This document shows positions 1 to 10,347 of a stretch of DNA of 64,000 nucleotides, in pieces. How positions within the stretch are numbered: the first letter of the stretch is position 1; every line of letters starts with the position of its first letter. This DNA comes from Humulus lupulus (Eukaryota; Streptophyta; Magnoliopsida; Rosales; Cannabaceae). Under the pieces are notes generated by a model, which was given only the letters and a program-made list of their open reading frames with translations, searched no databases and was not told the origin of the DNA. Location of the stretch: positions 91,867,018-91,931,017 of the forward strand of contig NC_084794.1 in the NCBI RefSeq assembly GCF_963169125.1. The letters run 5' to 3'. The translations under genes and the position numbers were made by a program.

Positions 1-1
1 G

Positions 2-2284
2 TCAAGTTCTTTGAAGTGTCGAGCTCCGGCTGCTCACGAACGAAGCTGTTACGCCCCCGGGGATCGTGACAACAGGCTGAGATACGCGGCATGGAGCCAG
101 GAACACATGAAGGCGGGGGCGCTGTTGCCTTTGAAGTCTTTTTTCAAGGACTTCACGGATTTTGTTGGGTTGGCTCCGTTCCAGCTCTACACCAATTCTT
201 ACAGGGTTCTGTCTGCCCTGAGGTCGCTATACCACAAGTTGGAGTGGGAAGGGCCTTCACCTCAGGAGATTTTATATCTCTTTTGTCTGAAAAGCAACCC
301 CTCCCGAGCTCGGGGAGGAGATGGCTTTTACTATCTTTCGAGCTATCCCAAAGAGAAAAAGGTCTTTGAAGATCTCCCCAATCATCCACCTGATTTCAAA
401 AAAGCCTTCTTCGGGACAGATGGCCTGTCCCCGTCTCGATACTACTCATTCAGGTGGATTCGTAAGTAATCCAGTTTTCTTTATCTCTGTGCTCGAGGTT
501 TTAGCTGTAAGACCCGTACTTAGTTGAAATGTGTCATGCTTTTTAGCCAATTTTCAGCGTCCTACTCCTGACGAGGCAATGAAGGGGCATAGAGAGACCC
601 TGCTCCAAATCCCTCATGGTAGGAGGTCTCTCTTGCACCTTTTACATGAGGATAAGCTCCGAGATTGCAGACTTTTGGGAGAGGGCCAGTCCACCTTTGA
701 CTGGTCCAATAAAAAGTATGAACATTGGGAGCAGGTGCCTTTGCCCACAGGCGTCCTTCCTCCGAGGAGAGAGGTGAGGCCCCCGCTTCCAGTTCGCAGA
801 AGGAGTCTGCCATCGGGGAATGAGGCTAATGACGAAGCCTCGAGTTCAGACTCGGATGAAGGTAAATCCATCCTTACCTCGAGAATGTGGTCCCCCACCT
901 TACTAAAGCATAAACCCGATAGGTTAGTTTCATGCCCGTATGATAGATACCACTTCTACATATGGAGTTGGGTAGACGATTGTGTTCATAGATTTGATAG
1001 TTGGCTCAGGAAGTATGACACCACGTATACTTCAAACGAGGTGTGGAACGGGATAGTTGTCCAATATGGGACCAACGATTATAGGGACCTTTCGAGGTTG
1101 ACGTCCACCTATAGGGAAGGTACTCCCCCTGCCTCTTCTGAAGATGGGGGAATTTCATGGTCCCCGAGCTCTAGTTCGGGGGAGAGTTCCAGTTAGGTCT
1201 TTTCTTTACTTGGTTTTTTCTTTTTTATTTTCCAAGCTCATTATCATTATGTCTAACTTCGATTGGAACTGTGCAGGTGCCATGGATCCCGATCTCGACG
1301 CTGTGCTTTTTAGTGATGAGGGAATTGGATCTCAGAAGAGTAAACGCCCGAGAGCCTCGCGGAGGTCCGACCGACCATCCAAGGTCCCCAGACGCCTCGA
1401 GAATACCCCAACGGCTCAGGTTACTGCGAGCACAACCGAGGAACCGATTGTCCAGGTTGATGCGTCTAGTTCAACTGCGCCCGTCTCGCTTCCTCCGACC
1501 GACACTCAAATAACAGTCGGCCAGCCCCCGAAGAAACCTTCCGTCACCAAGGTTCGACTGCCGACGGCCCGACCTCATATTGAGGAGTTCGTGCTTGACG
1601 GCGTCGCTGAGACCCAAGGGGCTGTGCTTAGCTCGGACCTCCTCTCTCGAGTGGGTCAGAGTTTTTCAGGCTTCGGCGCCGACCATTGGGACCTTGTGCA
1701 CAAGGCCTCGGACTGTAATACTCTTTATGATAAGAGTATCGAACTCACTGCCGCGGTAGCCTTCACAACTCTCCTTTAACTGTTTGTGTCTCAGCTCGCG
1801 GTCTAATTCGTTCTTTGTATTTCAGGCCCTTGTCGTTTCAGCACAGCTTAATTATAAGCTGACCAACGAGGTGCACACCAGTATGTCTCTAGCCCAAGAG
1901 TCGAAGGATCTCCAGCTTAAGATGGCTGATGAACTCAAAGACTCGAAGTCCGAACTTGAGAAAGTGAAGACCCGTCTCGCGGAGCTGGAGAAGACAAAAG
2001 CCGAGCTTGAACAGGCGAAGACTCGTCTTGCCGAGCTGGAGAAGGCTAACACTAAGCTCGAAGAGGAGAAAGCTGCTACTTTCGACATCATGGAAGGTGA
2101 GAAGGCCCGCCTCCTGAACGAGTTCAAAGAGCAGAAGGAGAAGGCGGTCGACCAGGCCATGTACAAAATTTGGGTTGACAATGCCGACCTCGATACCAGC
2201 TTCCTGGGTCCTCTCGAGGCCAAGTATGTAGAGCAGTGGAGTGCCCGTCTTGAGGCGAGTGAAGCCGTTCGAGAGGCTGCTTAG
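2..2284 (+). CDS. Element A antisense ORF (aORF), four exons, 5' end off window
   Basis: This ORF runs opposite to gag-pol. I infer four exons from GT-AG sites that keep one frame: ..-461, 547-861, 1277-1755 and 1826-2284. Exon 1 encodes a conserved block (CYAPGD, then LKSFFKDFTDFVGLAPFQL) of the kind found in plant proteins labelled 'putative gypsy type transposon'. Exon 2 ends in an acidic, Ser-rich stretch, exon 3 is basic and Ser/Thr/Pro-rich, and exon 4 is a long Glu/Lys/Leu coiled coil with LAELEK repeats. The intron at 862-1276 holds a long open frame of its own (to 1196), which could mean intron retention. The function of Tat antisense ORFs is not established. It could be expressed from an antisense promoter in the missing LTR or spacer. 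Confidence 0.7.
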
Positions 2285-3379
2285 AAGGATAGTCATGCTA
2301 TTCATCCTGGGGGGTCTAGTTGACGCTGGCAAAGCCAAGGGAACTGCTCCTTCCTGACTCTTACCTCGGGGCTGCGTCCATCTATTTTTGTAACTATTTT
2401 TATTTATGCCCGTAGGACTGATACAATTGTTTTTTTTTTTTTTTATATATATATTGACCTTTATATGCTTTACACTTCTTGGCTCGAAATATTTTGCATA
2501 TTTTATATGAATGAGCAGTTTATGTTTATTTCTTCATACAAACATAGTTTGGATTTAGACTCGAAACTCGATGCATTTACGCATAGTTTGTTCGAATTAT
2601 CCGCTTCCGAACTCGTTATTCATCAAGGTCGGATATTACTTTAACCATGAACTCGAAAGTACTTCTATGGTATGTAATGTGAATGGTTTAGTTATATCTT
2701 ATTGCTTAGTTACTTTTTCTCATCCTCGGTTATCTCCCCGAGGTTATGAGTTCGAAACTATTTTTCTTTAAGATATTCCATCCTCGATCTCGACTTATAT
2801 CGAAGTAGGTTTAAATTCCAACTCGTCGATTAGTTTTAGCTGGTTTGTTCCAGACCTATTAAGTTTGCACATTTGGTTAAATCCAAACGTTATTATCTTT
2901 TGATAATTTGGTTGTCCAAACTATCTAAGCTCGCAAAACTGGTTACATCCAAATATTTTATGTTTTTGATAATTCGGTTGTCCAAACTATCTAAGCTCGC
3001 GTATCTGGTTATGTCCAAATACTTTTATGTTTTTGATAATTCGGTTGTCCAAACTATCTAAGCTCGCGTATCTGGTTACATCCAAATACTTTTATGTTTT
3101 TGATAATTCGGTTATGTCCAAACTATCTAAGCTCGCGTATCTGGTTATATCCAAATACTTTTATGTTTTTTTTTTAATTTTTTATTTCAATGGTATATAT
3201 ACCAATAATGCCCCCTTAATATCCTATGAGTGTGACCATAGGTTATTAAATTAAGAAAGATTACAAAAAATAAAAAGAGATAACATATTGAATGAAATAG
3301 ATCTTTATTTGATGGAATTCAAAAGCAGACAAACTACTACAGATAATCAATCATGGTTACAAGCAACACACTTCCTACA
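2285..3379. other. Element A spacer between integrase and antisense ORF
   Basis: This is a non-coding stretch between the two convergent coding regions of element A. It is AT-rich, with a T-run followed by TA repeats at about 2429-2453, several TTCGAA/TCGAG words, and the tandem array described separately. It should hold the 3' ends of both the gag-pol and antisense transcripts. I see no further protein-coding content; the small open frames at 2571-3254 are open only because of the repeats. Confidence 0.6.
2870..3171. repeat. Minisatellite of about 66-69 bp units in the element A spacer
   Basis: The phrase TCCAAACTATCTAAGCTCGC recurs at about 2915, 2981, 3048 and 3117, each followed by CTGGTTA(C/T)(A/G)TCCAAATA and TTTATGTTTTTGATAATTCGG. 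A degenerate earlier unit starts near 2870. Spacing is 66, 67 and 69 bases. Tandem repeats in the spacer upstream of the 3' LTR are known for Tat-lineage elements and can seed satellite arrays; that is family knowledge, not shown here. Confidence 0.85.
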
Positions 3380-6300
3380 CTACTGATAGTAAGGTCTAAG
3401 GTGTTCGCCATTCCATGTTCGCGGTACCAGGCTCCCATCCAATCTCGCCAGCTTATAAACACCGGTCCGGATGACTGACTCTATCTGGTATGGTCCTTCC
3501 CAATTCGGTCCGAGCACACCAGCTGCTGGATCTCGTGTTGCCAAAAATACGCGTCTTAACACCAGATCTCCCACACCGAATCTTCGATCTCGAACCCTTT
3601 TGTTGAAATATCTAGTAGCTCATTGCTGGTAGGCAGCGTTCCTTAGCTGAGCCTCGTTTCTCTTTTCTTCAATCAAGTCTAAGGTTTCTTCGAGATGAGT
3701 GTGGTTTGAGTCTTGGTCGTAAATTTGAGTTCGGATCGTTGGGATTTCGACCTCAATAGGCAACATAGCCTCACATCCGTAAGCTAGAGAGAACGGGGTG
3801 TGGCCCGTTGATGTTCGAGCCGTGGTTCTATAACCCCATAGGACTTGGGGCAATTCTTCGGGCCAACGTCCCTTTGCTTCCTCCAACTTTTTCTTTAATG
3901 AACTCTTGAGAGTTTTGTTAACAGCCTCGACCTGGCCATTTGCCTGAGGATGAGCTACAGACGAAAAACTCTTTATTATTCCATTCTTTTCACAAAAGTT
4001 GGTAAACAAATCGCTTTCGAACTGGGTCCCGTTGTCAGACACAATCTTCCTCGACACCCCATATCGGCATACAATGTTCTTTACCACGAAGTCAAGGACT
4101 TTTTTGGAAGTTATTTTTGCCAACGGTTTAGCTTCCGTCCACTTTGTGAAGTAATCCACCGCGACCACGACATATTTTACACCACCTTTGCCAGTTGGGA
4201 GAGAGCCTATGAGGTCGATGCCCCATACCGCGAAAGGCCATGGGGAAGTCAACATGGTCAGCTCGGATGATGGAGCTCGGGGAACTGTGGCGAATCTCTG
4301 ACATTTGTCGCATTTCTTCACGTACTCGAAAGAATCCGTTTTAATAGTTGGCCAGAAATATCCTTGGCGTATGATCTTCTTGGACAGGCTATGCCCCCCG
4401 GTGTGATCTCCGCAGAACCCTTCATGAATTTCTTCAATGATCTTCTTAGCTTCGGGCGGGGTTACGCACCGAAGTAACGGCATGGAATATCCCCTTCGGT
4501 ATAGCTTTCCGTCCAAAATGGTGTAACGGGGAAGTTGATACATCAACTTTCGAGCCTGGTTCTGGTCTCTTGGAAGGACTCCGTTCTCGAGATATTCAAC
4601 TATTGGGGTCATCTAGGTAGGTTCTGTTTCGATCATACACACATCTTCCTCCTCTGGATCATTAATGCTAGGTGCCGATAGGTGTTCTATGGGCACAATG
4701 TTCAGTTCTTCATTTTCAGCGGATGTGGCGAGCCAAGCTAAGGCATCTGCATTTGAGTTCCGCTCACGGGGAACCTGTTCGATTGTATAAAATTTGAAAC
4801 ACTCCAATGTAGATTTTTCCTTTTCCAAATAAGCTGCCATTCTTGTGCCGCGAGCCTGGTATTCTCCCAAGATTTGATTTACCACGAGCTGGGAATCACT
4901 GTAGCAATGTGTAGCTCTAGCCTTGAGCTCCTTTGCTATACGAAGTCCTGCGAGTAAAGCCTCGTATTCAGCCTCATTATTCGATGCTCTGAAACCAAAT
5001 CTTAAGGCAGAATGAAATCTGCTCCCTGCGGGGGTAACCAAAATGACCCCTGGCCCCGCTCCATTTTCATTTGATGAGCCGTCGACGTAAAGTTTCCACA
5101 GCTCGTGGGCCAGGGTTATTACCTCGTCGTCGGCTATGCCAGTACATTCCACTATAAAGTCCGCCAACGCCTGTGCCTTAATGGTCGTTCTCGGGTGGTA
5201 GGTGATCTCGAACTTTCCGAGCTCAACATCCCATTTAAGAAGTCGACCTGAAGCTTCTGGTTTAGATAAGACTTGCCTAAGTGGTTGATCAGTCAGCACA
5301 TGGATGGGGTGCGCCTGAAAGTAGGGGCGGAGTTTACGAGATGAATGAATTAAACTGAGCGCGAGTTTCTCCATCAATGGGTATCTTGACTCTGCCCCCA
5401 GTAATATTTTACTGATGTAGTAAACGGGTCTTTGCATCTTCTCTTCTTCTCGAACGAGCACTGCGCTTATTGCGTGTTCGGTGGTTGAAAGGTATAGGTA
5501 CAGTATTTCTCCCGTTTCAGGTTTTGAAAGGACGGGTGGTTTCGCAAGGTGCTTTTTGAGCTCCTGAAAGGCCATCTCGCATCCCTTCGTCCATTCAAAT
5601 TTCTTACCTCCTCTCAATAAGTTGAAAAATGGAAGACCACGGTCCGTAGATTTCGAGATGAATCTGCTTAGGGCTGCCATCCTGCCAGTCAAACTTTGGA
5701 CATCTTTATGCCTTCGAGGTGAGGGCATGTCAATTAGGGCCTTGATCTTGTCGGGGTTAGCCTCGATTCCACGAGAGTTCACAATAAAGGCCAGAAATTT
5801 TCCTGAAGATACCCCAAAAGTGCACTTCTGAGGATTTAGCTTCATGTTATACTTTCGGAGCACGTCGAAGCACTCTTCGAGGTCATCAACATGGTTCTTG
5901 TTGAGTTGAGACTTGACAAGCATGTCATCAACATAAACCTCCATATTGTTCCCTATTTGTTCTGAAAACATCATGTTCACGAGCCGCTGGTATGTGGCCC
6001 CAGCATTCTTGAGCTCGAATGGCATGACATTATAGCAGTATAGCCCCTTATCCGTGATGAAGCTCGTATGTTCTTGGTCAGGGGCATGCATGGGAATCTG
6101 GTTATATCCAGAATAGGCATCCATGAAGGACATCAGGCCATGCCCCGCCGTGGCATCCACGAGCTGGTCAATCCTTGGCAACAGAAAACAGTCTTTCAGG
6201 CAAGCTTTGTTGAGGTCTGAATAGTCAATATAGGTCTGCCACGTCCCATTGGGTTTTGGGACCAATACCGGATTGGCTACCCAGTCAGGGTAAAAGGCAT

Positions 6301-6964
6301 CCCTAATGAATCGGTTTGCCTTTAACCTGTCAACCTCCTCCTTTAGTGCTTTCTTTCTATCTTCGTCCAGCTGTCTTCGCTTTTGTTGCTTCGGGGGGAA
6401 GCTTTTGTCTATATTCAGTGCGTGGCTTGCTATACTCGGACTTATTCCCACCATGTCCGAGTGCGACCATGCGAAGACATCCTGGTTTTTCTTCAGAAAG
6501 CTAATTAATTGCTATTTTGTCTCATCTTGGAGGTGTTTTCCGACCTTCACCTTTTTCGAGGGATCGGTTTCCTCGAGCTAAATTTCTTCGAGCTCCTCTA
6601 AGGGTTCGAGGTCAACTTTCTCCTCAATCCTTGGATCAATCTCTTCGTCAATCTCTAAGACCGTTCCGTCTTTGTTTTGAATGATGGCGAGTGCTTGTGC
6701 GCTCGTCTGTTTCTTTCCTCTCAAGGAGATGTTGTAGCATTCCCTCCCTGCTAATTGATCTCCCTTCAATGTTCCGACTCCGCTAGGGGTTGGGAACTTA
6801 AGGGCCAGATGCCTTACTGATGAAACTGCCCCCAGCCCGACCAGGGCGGGTCTCCTGAGTAGCACATTGTAGGCTGATGGTAAGTCTACTACCACGAACT
6901 CCATCATCTTGGCTGCCGAGACTGGGTAGTCTCCCAAGGTCACGGGGAGCTCGATGGATCCCAT
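3380..6964 (-). pseudogene. pol: Element A pol remnant: protease C-terminus, RT, RNase H, second RNase H, integrase
   Basis: One minus-strand frame runs from 6964 to 3380 with in-frame stops at 6578-6580, 6512-6514, 4613-4615 and 3620-3622. The order is: protease remainder, RT with its YVDD catalytic motif at 5924-5935, a Ty3-type RNase H whose first acidic residue position is not conserved (LYLSTTEHA), a second archaeal-type RNase H beginning LYVDGSSNENGAG near 5080 with its first Asp intact, then an integrase with an HHCC zinc finger, the D-D-E core (WGIDLIG, SDNGTQFE, NGQVEAVNK) and a C-terminal domain. The stop at 4613 sits where Trp is expected (TGG to TAG) and the one at 3620 where Arg is expected (CGA to TGA). 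Confidence 0.92.
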
Positions 6965-6989
6965 GCAGGCGGTCCCTTCTCCTGAAAAG

Positions 6990-7020
6990 CCGTATAAAGT
7001 AGTTGCACACGCTTTCAGGT
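6990..7020 (-). other. Internal deletion removing the element A protease active site
   Basis: On the minus strand the frame reads LQLANKRV, the usual lead-in to the protease catalytic D-[ST]-G, and then runs straight into sequence matching a downstream segment (DLKACATTLYGFSGEG) in a different frame. The catalytic triplet and roughly 30-40 flanking residues are missing compared with elements B and E in this window. This separates the gag frame (ending at 7015) from the pol frame. Confidence 0.75.
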
Positions 7021-9502
7021 CGGGACCCTTTTATTGGCCAGCTGGAGAGTGATGACCAGAGGATCATGGTGAGGAAACTGGACATGGGACGCGTCATCCT
7101 CAGTGAAGGTTATTGGTTGTGTTTCAATCCTCTGGCTTTTTGGAGCCCTAGGTTCGGGTTCATAAGGAGACTCATCCCCAGTCTTTAGCTCGTTAACGTA
7201 TCTCTTTTGGGAATTCCTGCCCACTCCTGCGGGATGAGGTCCTCCCGAGATGGTTATTACATCCTCTCCATCTATCGGCGGGGGCATATCTTCTTCCCGA
7301 GCTCGGGAATTATTGTTTTGTTCCATCGGAGGCGCAGCTACTCTCTGGCTCGCGGCCGCCTGACTAGTACTCTGGTTTTTGACATATTTCCGGAAGTAAC
7401 CTCTCGAGATCAATCCTTCGATCTCGTCCTTCAGTTGTCGACATTCATCGGTTGTATGCCCGGTGTCTCTGTGAAATCGGCAATACTTACTGGAGTCCCT
7501 CTTGGATTTTTGATTCCTCATCGGGTCCGGACGCCTAAAGGGGACCTGGTTTTCATTAGCCAGGTATATGTTCTCCCGAGACTCATTGAGCTCGGTGTAT
7601 ACCCTATACACGGAGAAATATCTCTCCCCTTTCTTTTTCTTTGCTCCTTCGGCCTTGGGATTACTTCCTTCGTTCTTTTTTCTCTTGGAAGGGTTTCCCA
7701 CAGCAGGCTTTGATGCTATTGGGTCCGCCGAGGTTGAGGCAGAGTTGATGTTTATCGTTGTAGTTTCGGGCTGGGAAGTCACATTAAGTGTCGACCTCGC
7801 TTCCTCTACATTGACAAACCTCTGCGCTCGTCTGTTAAACTCGGTTATGGACCTCACCGGTATTCTTTGCATATCGTCCCAGAGGGCGCTTCCTGGCATT
7901 ACTCCGGCCTGGACAGCCATTAGGTGCCCACTGTCATCCACGTTCCGAGCTCGGGCGACTTCCAGATTAAACCTTGTTAAGTAACTTTTTAGTGTTTCGC
8001 CCGGCTGTTGTCGAACATTAGTTAAGGTTGATGCCTCTGGTCTGACCCCCATCATTGCTCTGAACTGCTTCTTAATGTCTTTAGACAACTGCTCCCAAGA
8101 AGTTATTGAGTGTCTCTTATATTTTTCGAACCAGCTTTTGGCAGGTCCTGTCAATGATGCTGGAAACAACATGCATCTTAGCTCGTAACCCACGTTACCG
8201 GCTCTCATTATGGTGTTGAACGTGCTCAGATGACTATACGGGTCGGTATTTCCTTCGAATGTTGGGACGTGAGGGATCCGAAACCCTTGAGGAAATGGAG
8301 TATTGGAAATATGGGGAGCAAAACGGTTCGAGCTCCTCGTCAGAGTCTTCATATCGATCATTCTCTTGCTCGTTTTTCAAAAGCCTAAAAGCCTTTTCAA
8401 GCTGGTCAATTCTTTCTTAGACTGGGTCCGCAAGAGGCACTGTCTGGAATCGGTTTTCATCTATCATAATCCCAGGCTCGCGTCTCCGCAAGGGATCTCT
8501 ACGCCTATTCAAGCGATCCCTCAGGTCCGAATTTATTGGGTCACCATTACCCCGACTTTGATTTAGGCGTTCTCGTAGGTCGGGACGATTTCTGCGGTTT
8601 CCAGTATTCTTACGACCTCGGTCATGCTTGCTGACCGACCTGGTATCTCCAGATTCATCACTGGTAAAACTCGTCGCCTGGTTATTTCGTGATGGATTCT
8701 TTCCATGTCGCCTTGTCTCCCCCGTGCGAGACCGAGATGTTTGACTTTTTTCAGATGGAGCGCCTCTCCGCTCCTGGAAAGCCTCCCCGTTTCCTTGTCT
8801 TCCTCCCGCACGCCTTTCGCCCTGATCTCGAACTGGTTGAGCATTCCTGCGGGGGGGCGAAGGATATCTTATAGGTGATGGAGGGAACCGTATAGGCGAC
8901 GGTGGCTGCCATCCATGTCGCAGCCTTGACGGTCCAGAATTTTCCCGAGATGGGTCGGTCGCATTTGGTGCGCTCCCAGGTATCTGAGTCCGAGCCTCTG
9001 TAGGGGTTCGGTTGTTCTCAGTTCCTGCAGGTACTTCCACAGGCGGGTTAGCCGGGGCCCGAGCCCGAGTACTCCTCTGAGGCCTAGGTGGAGCGGATGG
9101 CTCTGCTGGTGCCGGAGGTTGAGCCGGCCTCCTTGTGGCAGCATCTTTTCGTGGACGCCCATGAGGTCTACGGGGAGGAACGTGTACGTCCCTTGGAGGA
9201 GGGACTTGGTTTTCGCGCGGAGGCGGGGGATGAGCCACCTGCGCCTTTGCGGCTATCGTTGCCAACTCCTCATTCCGTTTGTTGGCCTCTGCCAACTGCT
9301 GCTTCAATTGCCGGTTTTCAAGTTCCACAATGGGAACATACCGCTCAGGATTGTAATACATATCCTCATCCCTTGGTGGAGCAGGTGGTCCCCGGGAATC
9401 GGAAGATCCACTTCTTTCTTCAACATCCGGGTTTTCCATTGGCTGTTTCCCGGGACGTCTTGGATAATTCTCTTCAAGTGTGTTCTGATTATTAGTGGCC
9501 AT
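7015..9502 (-). pseudogene. gag: Element A gag, broken by one stop and one frameshift
   Basis: The start ATG at 9502 lies 27 bases inside the PBS. The N-terminal 361 codons are proline/arginine-rich (GAG-linker type), with a helical stretch EKRNEEL-like near residues 65-85. An in-frame TAA follows at 8417-8419. The frame then shifts at an A-run at 8320-8323 (one extra base), after which the retrotransposon gag domain reads on from about 8319 (FPQGFRIPHVPTFEGNTDP, AKSWFEKYKRHSITSWEQL, ETLKSYLTRFN). A Cys/His cluster, CRFHRDTGHTTDECRQLKDE, lies near 7470 and is the zinc-knuckle-like motif typical of Tat Gag. Gag forms the virus-like particle in the cytoplasm; this copy cannot make a full-length protein. 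Confidence 0.9.
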
Positions 9503-9528
9503 GACTTTTTCAGGAATGAATGCTTAAG

Positions 9529-9547
9529 GCTCTCAATGAAAGCACCA
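9529..9547 (-). other. Primer binding site of element A
   Basis: Read on the minus strand, TGGTGCTTTCATTGAGAGC starts three bases inside the LTR boundary at 9551. It begins with TGG, complementary to a tRNA 3' CCA end. Element E uses the identical 19 bases with the same three-base offset, which supports the boundary. I cannot name the tRNA with confidence. Confidence 0.85.
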
Positions 9548-9550
9548 AAC

Positions 9551-10347
9551 TGTTGACGCCGTTTTTCGTCAACAGTGAAAGAAGAGCACGTAAACAATAA
9601 CTAGTAATGGCCAATAAAAATATGATAATACAAAACACGATTTTTTACGTAGTTCAGCAGTTAAATCTGCCTAGTCCACGAGTCTTTTTTATTAAGCTCA
9701 AGATGATCTCTGAAAATTCTTCAAGGATGAATTCTTCAGAGTTTTCTCTCAAGATTCATAAATTCTCTCCTTTACAATGGTGCATGATCTCTCTATTTAT
9801 AGAGAAGATTGCCGAATACTATCCCACATATTTTGGGTAGTTACTCTTTTTGTGCAAATAAATCAAATGGCTTTAAATGCCTGTAATCCGATATAAAAGG
9901 AAACGTCCCCTGAAGACCAAGGGGCGTATAACTAATCAAATAATATCCCATGATTTTAGGGGATTTACAGTAACAAATGTAGACCACGTCTCTTATGGAA
10001 AACACTTGTAGATGTTCAAGATTATTATCATATATCTCCAAGGCCTTATTCTCCCAGGTCTCTCATCAACGTTTGAGCTAATGACATCTCCCGAGGTCAC
10101 ATGGCTTTCGAGATTGTACGCGCGTCAGGCTCGGAACCCCTGATCCGAGGTCATCCCTGAGGGTAGATGCATCTCGGGAGCTCCCCTTCGAGATTGTGTG
10201 GATTTCGAGGCTACCATATTCGAAGTCGTCCCAGCTTTGCAGGCTCGATGTCTAATCTTGAAACACACTTCAGACTTTACGAGTTCATTCGCTGCGAATC
10301 CAGCTTTCGAGGTCACATTTATCATGGCTCGAAATCTGGGTATAACA
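9551..10347 (-). repeat. Element A 5' LTR (797 bp)
   Basis: On the plus strand it begins TGTTGACGCC directly outside the PBS and ends TATAACA, so it has TG...CA ends. A minus-strand TATAAATA at 9794-9801 is a plausible core promoter of U3. The first 24 bases form a perfect 8-bp inverted repeat (TGTTGACG/CGTCAACA). The other LTR is outside the window, so the outer boundary at 10347 rests only on the terminal CA and the switch to AT-rich sequence. Confidence 0.8.
9794..9801 (-). promoter_or_regulatory. Putative TATA box in element A LTR
   Basis: The minus-strand reading is TATAAATA within CTCTATAAATAGAGA, about 245 bases before the U5 end. Position and sequence suit an LTR promoter. No transcript start can be seen. 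Confidence 0.5.

Larger units (their letters stand above)
1..10347 (-). mobile_element. Element A: Tat-lineage Ty3/gypsy LTR retrotransposon, 3' end off window
   Basis: This is a minus-strand Ty3 element read right to left: 5' LTR (9551-10347), primer binding site, gag, pol, a non-coding spacer, and then an oppositely oriented spliced ORF at the left edge. The Tat assignment rests on two things seen here: two consecutive RNase H-like domains between RT and integrase, and the antisense ORF between integrase and the 3' LTR. The 3' LTR and left target-site duplication must lie left of base 1; the right TSD would be the five bases at 10348-10352. The element is dead: gag has an in-frame stop and a frameshift, the protease active site is deleted, and pol has at least four in-frame stops. 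Confidence 0.9.

Noticed and set aside
861..1196. VDD triplet in the element A intron as a possible RT motif
   Set aside because: There is no RT context on either side; the match is three residues by chance.
1852..2338. Long minus-strand frames opposite the coiled coil of element A's antisense ORF
   Set aside because: They are Ser/Leu-rich shadows of a Glu/Lys/Leu repeat on the other strand, with no independent support.
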